A stretch of 64,000 nt of DNA from Acanthamoeba castellanii str. Neff. Its lineage: Eukaryota > Discosea > Longamoebia > Acanthamoebidae. The position numbers and the translations under genes were made by a program. The stretch is taken from NCBI RefSeq assembly GCF_000313135.1, contig NW_004457442.1:238917-302916 (forward strand), written 5' to 3'. Within the stretch, counting starts at the first letter, position 1. Every line of letters begins with the position of its first letter. The notes beneath the pieces were generated by a model. That model was not told where the DNA came from. It searched no databases and worked only from the letters and a program-made list of their open reading frames with translations. Below, piece by piece: positions 35,631 through 46,384 of the stretch.

Positions 35631-37404
35631 TCACTTCCTTCTCGCCGCAGCTCTGCCGGCGGGCTTCTCCAGCGGCACCTCGGGCGCGTCCGTCGTACCG
35701 TACACCCACTCGCCGTAGCAGCCCTGCAGCCTGCGCAGGCCAGAAACGAACAGAGATGTTGGATCGGTTGTGCGTGATGTGTCGTGCGTATGTCGTGTGC
35801 GTGTGTACCTCTCGAGCTGCTCCTTCTTCGTTTCTCTCTTCGCGGGCCTCTCCCACTCCTCCAGCGCTTCGAAAAAGGTCGGGTTGGTCTTGCTGTGTTT
35901 CCTGTGTAGTAGTTGATTGATGCGTGATTTTTTATCAGTCACCCATCGCACACGAACAACACGACACACAGAATCAAGAGTGCAGACAACCGAGTACGTA
36001 CTTGTTGAGGTTGATAGGCTGCGAGAGGACCCACAAACGGAGGAGGGCCACCTGGTTGTGCAGGCCCTCGTCGTTCTCGAGGTCCCACTCCCGCACCGTG
36101 TCTGGATCGGGCAGGCTGAAGGGCAGCTTCTCTTCGCCGCCGCCCAGCGACGCGTCCCACCCGCACGACGGCTCGTAGGCCTGCGGCAGCGTCTTGGGCA
36201 CCAGGCTGGGCCACATCGAGCGCGTCACCGTCGTCGTGGTTGACGTTGTCGTCGATGATGAAGAAGACGGCGACGATGTCTTCATCTCCACGTCCTCCTC
36301 CTGTTCATCAGGCGTGCTCTCATCTTCGTCGAGCACCACGACCGGCGCGACCTTCCGCCTCTTGGCCACCTTCTTCGCCTTGGTCGGCTCCGCGACCACC
36401 ACCTGCTGCTCCTCATCGTCAGCGGCGGCCTCGGCCTTCGCCTCAGGTGTGGCGGGCGTGGCCGGCTTCTTCTGGGGCCGGCCTCGCTTGCGCGTGGGTG
36501 TGGCGGGCACGGCGGCGAGGAGGCTGTCGACAAGCTTGGTGGCGGTGGCGGTGGTCTTGGCTCTCTGAGCCGCCGCATCGCCGCCGGCCGACTGCTGCTT
36601 CTGCCGGGCCTCCTTCTCCTCGCGCAGGTAGCAGTTTCGCAGCCGCACGACCAGCTCCTCCTTGAGGCCGTAGGTCTTCTCGCCCCGGGGCTTCAGCTGC
36701 GCCGACAGCTCGTTCTTGGTCAGTGCTCGGAGTCGCTTGTCCATCGCATCAATGTAACTCTGCGATACTTCCTCCTCCTCGTCTTCCTCTTCTTGTTCCC
36801 CCTCCTCCTCCTCCTCTTCTTCGTCTTCGTCTTCCACCTTCTTTTCCTCCACCTTCTTCTCTTCAACCACCTTCTGCTCTTTTACCTCAACCTTCTTCCC
36901 CTCCTCTTCCTCGTCTTCGCTGTCGGATTGCTCGAAGGCGCTGTGGGTGTGGATGACCTCGACGACGGCCAGCTCCTCCTCGATCACCATCGTCTCCATG
37001 GTCCGCAGGCCTGACGAGCCAACGGCGGCGGCGACGGGCGAAGCGGCGATGACAGGGGCAGGGGCGGCGACTCCCTCGTCCAGCAGCAGGCTGTGGATCT
37101 CCACGTCCTCGTCGGGCTTCTGGTCGACCGGCTGGGCCGCCTCCTCGGGCACCACGCCCTCCTGCTCGTCAGCGGCCTCTTTGACGTCGGCCGCCACCAC
37201 TTCCATGTGGTCGATCTCGCTCACGAGGCTCGCGTCGTCGGCGAGGCTGGAGCCGTTGACGGAGCGGCTGACGTCGTCGTCGACGAGGCTGCCCTCCACG
37301 CTGCCCGCGTAGCTTTCCTCCTCTTCCTCCTCCTCTCCGAGATTCTCCACCACCGGCTGCAGCAAAATAACACACATGAGTGTCTCGTCAACACAATGTC
37401 ACGC

Positions 37405-37435
<31 letters not shown>

Positions 37436-37942
37436 ACACACACACACACAACACACACACGCAAGCACGGATGGGTGTGCTTACACCGCCAAAGATGCCG
37501 AAGAGGTTCGTGAGACTCTTGCGCATGCCGGCCGCGAGTCTGCTCATCATCGGCGGGGGCTTATCTGGTCGCGCGTGCACGGAAGAAGAAGATCAGCCAC
37601 ATCAGAGAGCAAGCAAAAGTGTGATGGCCGTGTGTGGCCGTACCGGCGCCCTCGACCTCGTACTCGCCGTCATCCTCGCCGGCGAGCGGGATCTGCTGGT
37701 CGGTGCCGTCGTCGAGCGAGAGGCTGCGGTCGGCGAAGGTCTCGTCCGCTTCGGTGTAGCTCGAGCGGTCGTCCAGCGCCTACTCACCGCCATCACCATC
37801 AAAAACGGTACCTCCTCACGTACAAGAAGTGCAGGAGTGGAGAAGGTACCTCGTGAGAAAGATTGGTGGCAGCAGAGGCAAGATCTGAGCCCTCCTCGCT
37901 CAAGTAGCTGGCCGACTCTTCTTCGTAGCTGTGTTCGTTCAT
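35631..37942 (-). CDS. Acidic chromatin-type protein with SAP-like and AT-hook segments
   Basis: The start is at ATG 37942 (MNEHSYEEESASYL). Small N-terminal exons include GMRKSLTNLFGIFGG. The main exon (about 37370-36000) is very acidic with EEEE and KKVEEKKVE repeats. A SAP-like motif lies near MDKRLRALTKNELSAQLK and GLKEELVVRLRNCYL (helix-turn-helix with the conserved leucines), where DNA binding would occur. An AT-hook-like RKRGRPQKKP follows, with KAKKVAKRRKVAP. The C-terminal region (MWPSLVPKTLPQAYEPSCGW, LRLWVLSQPINLNK, FFEALEEWERPAK) looks globular and ends ARRK at 35631. A nuclear, DNA-binding role is inferred from SAP plus AT-hook. It diverges from the AND-1 gene. Confidence 0.65.
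37406..37470. repeat. (CA)n intron repeat
   Basis: A nearly pure CA run with one TA and one AA interruption lies in an intron of the SAP-like gene. Confidence 0.9.
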
Positions 37943-38165
37943 CTGTCCGCGCAACCAAAAAACAATCAGATAAATTAATCTACCTCGATTAATCGACCTT
38001 GGAAAAAAAGACAATAAACAAAAACGATGATACCTCCAATCCTCTGGATGCAAGTGGATGTGTTGCTCGAGCTACACTCTTGTTGACGGTTTGGGCGTAA
38101 CGGCTGGCAAAAGAGGCAACGTACTCCGCATAAGCGTCGACACATACCACAGATGCCAAAATATG

Positions 38166-38173
38166 GCGCCAAA
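38166..38173 (-). promoter_or_regulatory. E2F/DP-type site, TTTGGCGC on the minus strand
   Basis: The plus strand reads GCGCCAAA within ATGGCGCCAAAA, a perfect TTTSSCGC match. It lies 129 bp before the AND-1 start. Confidence 0.55.
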
Positions 38174-38184
38174 AATCTCAAGGC

Positions 38185-38192
38185 TTTCGCGC
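38185..38192 (+). promoter_or_regulatory. E2F/DP-type site, TTTCGCGC
   Basis: This is the second perfect TTTSSCGC match, reading GCTTTCGCGCCATTTT, 12 bp after the first and in the opposite orientation. It lies about 110 bp before the AND-1 start. Confidence 0.55.
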
Positions 38193-38301
38193 CATTTTGC
38201 TGCGCAACAAAACGACCACAAATTGCGGACATCGAGAAGATTTCCGTAGAGAATCAAGAAGGGCACCTGCTGATTTTAGGGAGGCGATTGGGAACGCAAG
38301 A

Positions 38302-41300
38302 ATGACCGATAAATTAGAATGGTCGTTCGCTCACAGCGAGGGCAAATGTGACGTCGTCTACGTTGAGGAGCAGTACGTACCTTCCCCTCCCACCTTCCAC
38401 GTCGAATGCACAACTTAAATGTGTTATTCGATTTCGCGGCAGGTCCGTGGTGTCGAGTGGTGCCGACGGGCAGGTGCGAAGGTACGACACGAGCCCCGAA
38501 GCGCTCGCAAGCTTCGCAGACCCCAGTCTCCTCTACGACCACGACAGCGAAGCCACCTGCCTCGCCGTCTCCAAGGAGGTACCAATAGTCTTCCCACCAC
38601 CTCGTCGTAGTCATGCTCACACACGCATTGGCGGGCGCGCCTGCCAACGCCTTGTTGCAGAGGGAGTGGATCGCGGTCGGGTTCAGCGACAACCAGGTGC
38701 ACCTGCTCAAGTACCCTTCGGGCGAGTTCGAGAAGATCCTCATCCGCCTGCAGTGGCCCGTGCGGCACGTCGCCTTCAGCCCCGACGGCCTCTACCTGGC
38801 CGTCGCCGGCGAGTACGGCTCTCCTCTCTTCTTTCTTCTCCCTTTGAAGTCCATTACTTAATAACCAGCGGTGTCCAGGGGGAGCATCAAGCTGGTGAAT
38901 CTGGTGGACAATACGCAGGTGACGGTGTTCAAGGGCCACCAGGGCGCCGTGCGCAGTCTGGCGTTCGACCCGCGGGGTGACTACTTTGCGTCGACGGGCG
39001 CCGACGGCACCGTGCGCATCTGGAGCCTCGGCGACTGCGCGGAGGTCAAGTGCCTGCCTATCTTGCCCAAGGGCGAGCCCGAGAGGTAACAACTGCATTG
39101 TTGCATGACCTGTTACAGATCACGCTCACGCATCGCACAACGCACACGCACAGTCCGCCTCTGCTGAGCCGACTGGATTGGCACCCGCACGGCGCGCTCC
39201 TTGCAGTTCCCACCGACGACGGTGTGGTGCTGCTTGCACGAGACACCTGGGAGGTGTCCGGCAAGCTGCAGGGCGAACACAAAAAGGTACAATAGGCTGG
39301 TATTTAATCAGTTCAGAGTTAGTTGAGATTAATGCTGGTTGTCAAATCCATTACAGGGAGTCAACTTGTTCAGGTGGTCGCCGAACGGGGCGTACGGTGC
39401 GAGCGCCGGCCATCAGGACAAGACGGTCTTTGTATGGCGGGCGGAAGGCGCCAGCTGGGAGACGATCGACAAGGTCACCTGTCGCAGCGCCGTACTGGGC
39501 CTCTCCTGGAGCCCGTCTGCCAACGTCCTCGCCCTGGTACACCCCGCGCTCATGCATACACACCACACGCACACACGCACACACGTCCGCATACACACTA
39601 CTGGCGCCACTCGATACGTCTCCTGACGCGAATGGCGCCTGTGCCCAGATCAACGAGAGTGGACAGTGGAGTAACTGGCAGGACGTGGTGCCGTCGGCGT
39701 GGCCCAACCCGCACGCGCCGCTCGGGGCGAAGGAGGGCGAGGAGGAGGAGGACGCGGTGGTGGTCGTCGCCAGGCCCACCGCCTCCTCGCTGATCGCCGA
39801 CCTGTTCGACCACGAGGACGAGGCCGGCAACCAGGAGACCACCATCACCAAAAAGAAGATCAAGGGCACCGGAAAGCCCAAGAAGAGCAGCAAGAAGAGC
39901 AAGAACGCTGATGATGACGACGAGCTGGCCGGCATGTTTGACGATGAAGCCGAGGAGGTAGACGGTGATGGCGAAGAAGAAGAGGAAGAAGGAGAAGAAG
40001 CCGATGAGGATCGTGAAGGTGAAGGAGAGGACCTCGATGGTGACGAGGAAGCGTTTGGTGGGCTCGAGCACGACAGCATGGATCTGGCGGCGGCTGATGA
40101 TGGCGGAGCAGAGGGCAATGCGGAGAAGACGACACGAGCCGCGGCGCCCGCCGTGCGGCCCTACCACGTGGTGCGCATCCCGCCGATGAAGGCGCAGCCG
40201 GCCTTCCAGCCCAACTGCGGCCAAACCATCGAAGCCAAGCGATATTTGGGTGCGTACCATTGTGTGTTTGTTATTTTTGCATTTCACTGCAACATCGCCA
40301 CATACAACTCTGGGTGGCTTATCGCGTGTGTCTGGGATGATGTGCAGCGTGGACGCTCTTTGGCCTGATAGAGTTCACCAAGGAGGTTTCTTCGTCTTTC
40401 ATTGAGGTACCGCGTTGGCGTGCGTGTGTGCGACTGCCTGACTTGACGTTGCCTGTGTATTGCGGCTTTTGGCCGGCAGGTGGAGTTCACGGACACGTCG
40501 GCGTACAAGAACTTCAGGATGGCCAATCTGTACAACTTCACCATGGCGGCCATGGGACCCCAGGGCGCCCTGTTTGCCGCCAAGAGTGGCGAAGGGTACC
40601 ACACCGATTCCTTCTTGTCGTTCGGCTCTTGCGTGCTTGCCTCTATCATTTGAGTAGGTCTTCAAAAAGCCGACTCACCACCGCCATATCAGCTTCCCGG
40701 CCAACATGATGTTCAGGCCGTTCAACAGCTGGGCCTCCAACTCGGAGTGGAGCATCAAGATGCCCGTAGACGAGGAGATTGAAGGTGCTTGCTTACCCGC
40801 CACTCTCACCTTCATGTAGAACACCGGCTTATCCAATTCTGACATGTCGACCGCACGCACACGCACCACCGAACACGCAAGCCATCACTGTTGGTGATAG
40901 CTGGTGCGCTGTTGCCACCAACGCCGGAGCGCTGCGGATACTTTCGACCGGCGGCATACAGCTGTCGATCCTCGCGCTGCCCGGTCCCGTGGTCGCCATG
41001 GCCGCCCACGAGAATCTGCTGGCCGTCGCCTACCATCTCACCCCGCCCACGCGCGGTACCACCACCCATCCGTGCCCATACCAACCACCGGAAATTTCCC
41101 ACATGGCCCATCGACGCAGCCGCTGACTTTGCCTCTGCTGAGCAGACCGACAAAACATCGAGGTCAAGCTGCTGGACGTGAAGAAGGGCGAGTGCGTAGC
41201 GACCGTGCCCGTGCCATTGAACGTGGCGCGCGCTACGCTCCAATGGATCAGCTTCTCCGAAATGGTTCGTGCGCGTCTTGCGCTTTAGCACTCACTCGCC

Positions 41301-42713
41301 GCGCAATTCATGACTTGTTTGTTCACGTGACAAAAAATAGGGCACATTGCTGGTGCGGGACTCGGTCGGGCAGGTGTGCGGCCTGTTCAACAGCTTCGGC
41401 TGGAGCTTCGTGCCAATCTTCAACTTTGCCGAGCTGAACGAGGCCGGTACCGGTTCCTTTCTCGCTCTGGCCCTCTAGGTCTACTGCTGGCTCAGTGTCT
41501 CGTCGTTGATGATGGTCATCGTCGTCTCTGTGTTATGGCGTGGTGGCAGTTGATGAAGAGGCCGACCCCAAGTCCGAGCAGTTCTGGATCATCGGCCTCA
41601 AGGGTGAGCAGTTGCTCTGCGTCCCTTGTGATCCCGACACCGAACAGCCGCCGGTCGATGAGAGGCCAGGGATCGTCGGGTTCCCGCTGTCGATTCCGCT
41701 CGTCAAGGACACCCCGGTCGGCGTCGACGAGGAGCGACATCTCAAGTACGCCTCGCTTCGTGTGGTGTGTGTCGTGTGTGTGGCGTCTGTGTTGTGTGTG
41801 CTATTGATGCTGACCTGACTTGACACAACAGAAACAAGCTGCTTATCAACTACAAGAAGTTTATGGCGGAGGCCAAGAGCAAGGACGAGAACGTCGAACT
41901 GGCGCAGAAGGAGATCATGAACGAGCAGGTCGACGCCGACAAGCATCTGCTCGGCATGATCCAGAAGGCCTGCCAGTACGTGCCACTCTTGCCTCCGCCG
42001 CCTCCTTCACTCACCCCCGCGTACCTTCTTGTTCAAACCAGGACAACAAAGGCGGCGCGCGCTCTCGACTATGCCGCGCAGCTGAACTTCCCCAAGTCGC
42101 TCGCCATTGCCGTCCAGCTGGCCGAGAGGAGCTCGCTCACGGTGTGTACCGCCTGTGTCTCCCTCCCTGTGTCGGGTCTGACAAACCGTGTGTCGTGTGC
42201 GGTGTGTGTCGTGCGTGTCATGTGTGTGCGCGCTCTCAGGAGTTGGCCAGCCGCATGGACGCCCTGCTGACGAAAAAGGCCGAGCAGCTCAACCCGGCAG
42301 CGGCGAAGCCGCGGAAGGACCAGGCGGAGGCAGTGGCGGAGGTGACGAAGGGCAAAGCGACCCCCAAGGCCAAGCCGGCCCAGGCGGACGATGATGAAGT
42401 GGAGGCGGTGGAAGACGACGATGACACGCAGCTGAGCGTTCCGGCGCGACGGAAGGAGAAAGTGACCGCGGGGAAAAAGAGGACCAGAGACGAGGTGGAC
42501 GAAGAGGAAGAGGAGGAGGAGGAAGAGGAAGAAGTGGATGAAGACGACCTGAGCGACTACGAGCGGAACAACACGAAGAGGCGCAAGGTGGTTGAGGAGG
42601 AACCGAAGAAGAAGAAGAAGCCGACGACGACGAAGCCCCTCACCGAACACGAGAAGGGCCTCATCTCGGACATGTTTGGCAACGAAGAGGAGGAGGACAC
42701 CCTCGGCCAGTGA
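38302..42713 (+). CDS. WDHD1: AND-1 / WDHD1 / Ctf4 replication adaptor
   Basis: This trimeric hub links the CMG helicase to DNA polymerase alpha at replication forks. The start at ATG 38302 reads MTDKLEWSFAHSEGKCDV. WD40 repeats come first (SSGADGQVRRYD, WPVRHVAFSPDGLYLAVAGE, HQGAVRSLAFDPRGDYFAST, LDWHPHGALLAVPT, LFRWSPNGAYGASAG). An acidic linker follows. Then the SepB/Ctf4 trimerisation domain: YKNFRMANLYNFTMAAMG, MMFRPFNSWASNSEWSIKMP, VGDSWCAVATNAGALRIL, LLVRDSVGQVCGLF and SEQFWIIGLKGEQLLC. The helical end (ARALDYAAQLNFPKSLAIAV) precedes a long acidic/basic tail. The animal HMG box is missing; the tail ends EHEKGLISDMFGNEE. About 17 exons. Confidence 0.92.
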
Positions 42714-42990
42714 GAGGTGAGACCACACACACACACGTGTGCGGACGGATTGGATCTCGCCCAGCACAGCGCAGCGCACAACATCACATTTCGCACCATA
42801 CCGCACATGCCCTACACACGACAAACATGTTGTGGAGTGTTCCGAACACAAGCATTTCAACTATTTCGCGTTTTCTTTTTCGTCTGCCACGACTCCTGGC
42901 GCGGCTGGAGAAGTCTCTTGTCTGAGAGAGCAGTAGAAGGAGGAGGAGAAGAAGTAACAAGAAGCAGCAGTCAACAAAGGAAGGAGAAAG

Positions 42991-43949
42991 ATGCGTCGAT
43001 TACGAGCAGCCATGATGTGCAAACCAGGGAGACAGGTCCTCATGATGACGGGGGACGGTTCCGGGACGCTGGCCATGGTCAGGCCCCTGGGTGTGTTGTG
43101 GAGCTCACCTTGCTCCGCCCCCAGATACCTCGCCCCGTCGTCAAGGGTCATGTGTTACTCCACCCCGCCCCCACGTCTCTACATCAACGTGGGCATGGCC
43201 TTGGCGACAGCAGCCTGCTTCAGCTACATGGTACTTCCCCCAAGCTGACTCTCCTTTTCGTAAGTTTCTTCATCTGTTTCTTTCTCAACCAAGCAAGGCG
43301 GCGCAGGGCTGGGCCTGGCACAGGTCAACCCGGACGGGTGTCAGTCTGGAGGTGAAGAAGATGTTCAACAGAGGTGATGGTGAGCGACTCTACAAGGAGA
43401 AGCTGGCCGCGTTTCCTGAGATTCAGATCAAGCGAGACTCTCGCTTGGGTCTACTGCGTTGGGAGCTGGACAAGCCAGGCCAGTTCGTGCTCGTAGGGGA
43501 CCAAAGGCAGCACGAAGGAGAAGAAGACATGGCGAGGGCCGTTATGACCCACCTAAAGGCCCTGGAGGGCCGCACCAACGTTGCCCTCCTCAGCCTGTCG
43601 GGCCTAGCCCACCATGACGCCACCAAGCCAGTGTGGACGCAGATCGTAGGCAACCACCTTTCAACAACCTTCGCTCCAAGTCCAGAGTACGCTTCACAAC
43701 CAACCCACTGTGGTGACCGCTTAACAGACCTGTGTGTGGGTATGCAGGGACTTGGCTCTGGGCCTCAGAGACGCCGTGCTAGAAGTCGGACAGTGTGGAC
43801 CGCCACCACTGATCGTGATCGACGGCGCGCATGCTGCCGTCGTGCTCCAGGAGTTCAACGGCGCAGCTGGAACCGCGCCAGCGCTGGTCACTGAACTGGT
43901 CCAGCTTCATAAGGCCGGCCACCTCAGCATTGTTCTGTTCAGCGCCTAA
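42991..43949 (+). CDS. Protein with a Walker B-like segment but no P-loop, function unknown
   Basis: Three exons join cleanly (TACATG|GTACTT to GCAAG|GCG; CCAGA|GTACGC to ATGCAG|G). The protein of about 240 residues starts at ATG 42991 (MRRLRAAMMCKPGRQ), has a short hydrophobic N-terminal stretch (INVGMALATAACFSYM), a basic helix (VSLEVKKMFNRGDGERLYKE), then LDKPGQFVLVGDQRQHEGEE. A Walker-B-like strand, PPLIVIDGAHAAVVLQEF, follows, and the end is HLSIVLFSA. The layout resembles an AAA/STAND-type ATPase, but where a GxxxxGK[ST] loop should follow VLVG there is only DQRQHEGEED. It could be a pseudo-enzyme or a fold of another kind. The gene stops where such ATPases would continue, so it may also be a truncated relative. 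Confidence 0.55.
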
Positions 43950-44068
43950 GCACGTTCATCACCCTGGAGCTGGATGGCAGAACATACATCAAGATGAATA
44001 TTTAATTTATTTAATTTATATAGCTCCACACATGCCCATAGAGAAGCCCTGCAGTGAGTGACCACGCA

Positions 44069-45545
44069 TCAGCAGCGGTTCTTCTCGCTTGAAGCACGGA
44101 TGGCCCAGGTGAGCTCGAACGTCTTGAAGGCGTCGGCGTACGACGACCGGATGCCGCTGGCGTCGCCCGTGGCGATGGCGTGCAGCCACGCCGCCAGCTC
44201 CTTCTCGTAGAAGTTGTCTTCGCCCTCGGCGAACGTGATCACCTCCTCGGTCTGCACATTCTCGGCGCCCTGGTCGCGCGAGACCAGGAGGCGGGCCCGG
44301 CCGTAGGGGTCCTCCAGGCGGATGCGGATGCCGTCGCCCCACACCTCGATCTCGCACTCGTAGTGGTCCCCGTGCAGCATGACCCCATGCGTGAGCGACC
44401 CCACAGCGCCTGCACATATCGATCATATATATATATATGCACAACATATATGCACACTTATGTTGGTGAGAATGTTGGAAAGAATGTGGAAAGAAAGTTG
44501 GGTGGTGGTCAAACCAGACTCGAAGCGCCAGTGGGCGGTGGTGAGGCGAGGCACGCGGAACTCGGCGGGCAGGCCGGCCTCGACACTCTTGCCCGAGACG
44601 ACGTCGTTGGGCAGGAGGCTGAGGAAGCCCGGACCTGCGTGATCGTTGTCGCTGCTGGGCGCGCCGATGGCGATGGCGGTGAGGGTGTCGAGCTTGACCT
44701 CGCCGGCGATGAACCGCGCCAGGTCGGCGAAGTGCGTGCACTGCTCCACGATCGGACCGCCGGACAGGCGCACGTCCCACCTACCCCCGCGAAGGTGACG
44801 TCAGCAACTAAGCGAATGCGAGAGAGCGAAAGCAAAAACGAAAAACGAACACGAAAAACGAAAACGAAAAACGAAAGCGCAAGAGAGATACGGACCACAT
44901 GGCCTTGGCGATGGCGGGGTAAGCGGTGTTGTACTTGAGCAGCACGGCACGAACCGCAGGCGCCTGAGGGTGCGCGGCGGCGTGCTCGGCCAGCAGTTGG
45001 CGCAGCTTGAGCACCGGCGCCGAGTAGCGGAACATGTACCCGACCGACACCACCACGCCGTGCTCCGCCGCCAGTCGCTCGAGCTCATCGCGCACCTGCG
45101 ACACCAGCTCGGGCGGGTGCGACGAGATGGGCTTCTCGACAAAAATGTGAACTCCGCGCCGCGCGCACTCGAGTTCAAAGTCGAACTTGGCGGGCAGGCC
45201 GTGGGCAAAGGGCGGCAGGCCGATGATGACGGCGTCGGGCCGGGCCTGGTCGAGCATGTCCGTCACGCTGCCGAAGCCCTTGGCCTCGCCAAAGACCTGG
45301 GGGCTCTTGGCGCGCCACCGGTCGGCGACGGCGTCAGCGCGGGCGGCGTTGACGTCGGCCACGCCCACGATTCTGAGGCCCACGGGGGCCAGGCCGCCCC
45401 AGCCCTCGCCGCGGCCGAGGAGGTCGACCACGCGTGCATGGTTCCAGGGCACTGCCACCGTGTCGCTGCCAAAGTTGACTTCGCCGGCCCCGATGAAGCC
45501 CAGACGCACGACTCGTGCACTCCCCTCCTGTGGCTGTGTTTGCAT
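44069..45545 (-). CDS. Gfo/Idh/MocA-family NAD(P)-dependent oxidoreductase
   Basis: Three exons. The chosen start is ATG 45545 (MQTQPQEGSARVVRLG). The Rossmann N-terminus is RLGFIGAGEVNFGSD, with GVADVNAARADAVADRW as strand 2. The family's EKP signature is present (GVHIFVEKPISSHPPEL), and VVSVGYMFRYSAPVLKLR follows. The second exon holds the C-terminal sheet: VRLSGGPIVEQCTHFADLAR, with the conserved Glu/His-type positions. The third ends SYADAFKTFELTWAIRAS and NRC at 44069. Members oxidise sugars, inositol or related polyols, or reduce biliverdin; the substrate cannot be read here. An AT-rich intron contains a TA run (44428-44440). Confidence 0.85.
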
Positions 45546-45748
45546 TGCTGTGTGTTGTGTTAAGTGGGGAACTTGAAGGAAAAAGTGCGTCTCTGCGCCG
45601 GGATAATCGTGGCTTCGCAGGGCAAAGCCGGATTGGTGGACGTTTAATGACTCAGCGGGCCTCATTGGACAAGACGAAACTAGTTTGCGAAATTATCAAA
45701 AATTTGTTTGGCGGCCAAAACAGCTAATTATTTGGGTTAAAATAGTAT

Positions 45749-46062
45749 TTACATTTTTAGCGGCAGACTCCTCTCGTACCCCTGTGGCAGCGCTCCTTCC
45801 TGCTGGGCGGCCCACGGACCTGAAGAAGAGGAGGTGAGGGGATGGACCACGTGGCGCACTCGGCTTCTACACTGGAGCCGCAACGTCGGCATAGCTAGCA
45901 AGTACCGGAACTGGAAGGACAAGAGATGGGAATGCCCTCGTGCGTAGTGACGGACTCCAAGCCGCACGACTCAGCCAGCCTTTCTGCCAGGTGGGGCGTG
46001 GTGTGGGCGGCCAGAGAGACCAGGGTCAGCACGAGCACCACCTGAGTGAGAAACGAGCACAT
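45749..46062 (-). CDS. Predicted 75-residue secreted peptide, two exons
   Basis: I join two exons: 46062-45906 and 45819-45749 (donor TTCCG|GTACTT, acceptor CTTCAG|GT), with the frame kept and a TAA stop. The product begins MCSFLTQVVLVLTLVSLAA, a good signal peptide, then HTTPHLAERLAESCGLES, ISCPSSSG and ends GYERSLPLKM. The mature peptide would be about 55 residues with two cysteines. I do not recognise a family. Each exon alone is too short to be convincing; the joint frame, signal peptide and typical donor are the support. It is divergent from the U-box gene with about 320 bp between starts. Confidence 0.4.
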
Positions 46063-46384
46063 TGGGCTTTGCTTTTGTCTCGACGCAGCTTTCTTCGGGT
46101 AGTAAGGTAAAGCCCCGGCGGCCGCAACAGGCGCACCTGGGCACTGTTGCAAACTTGTGTATCCACCAATGAGGGGTTTGCAGGCAGCTACGCGACATTG
46201 TGGCCGACAACGCCAACTACAAGTGTCTACAGTCCTGCCCGCCAATAAAATCCAACCACTGAGCGAAACCGCCAAAGAATAAACCAAACAAAGGCGGACG
46301 CCTTTCCGTTGCGGTAACTGAAAACAGAATAATCTTCTGTACCGAGAGCAAGGAGTGCGAGGAGCAAAGCAAGGAAGGCAAAGG
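46063..46384. other. Gap between the small secreted-peptide gene and the U-box gene
   Basis: The 322 bp hold no recognised exon. If the small peptide is real, this is a divergent promoter region. An open minus-strand frame crosses it, but the composition is not protein-like. Confidence 0.4.

Larger units (their letters stand above)
37943..38301. promoter_or_regulatory. Divergent promoter between the SAP-like gene and AND-1
   Basis: The 359 bp between two start codons contain two consensus E2F/DP sites and no exon. Both genes are likely nuclear, and one is a replication factor, so shared cell-cycle control is plausible. Confidence 0.55.

Noticed and set aside
37221..37580. Minus-strand Cys-Val repeat frame
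   Set aside because: It is the translation of a CA dinucleotide repeat in an intron.
45707..45714. TTTGGCGG as an E2F site near the Gfo/Idh gene
   Set aside because: A single imperfect match with no replication gene nearby; expected by chance in this base composition.
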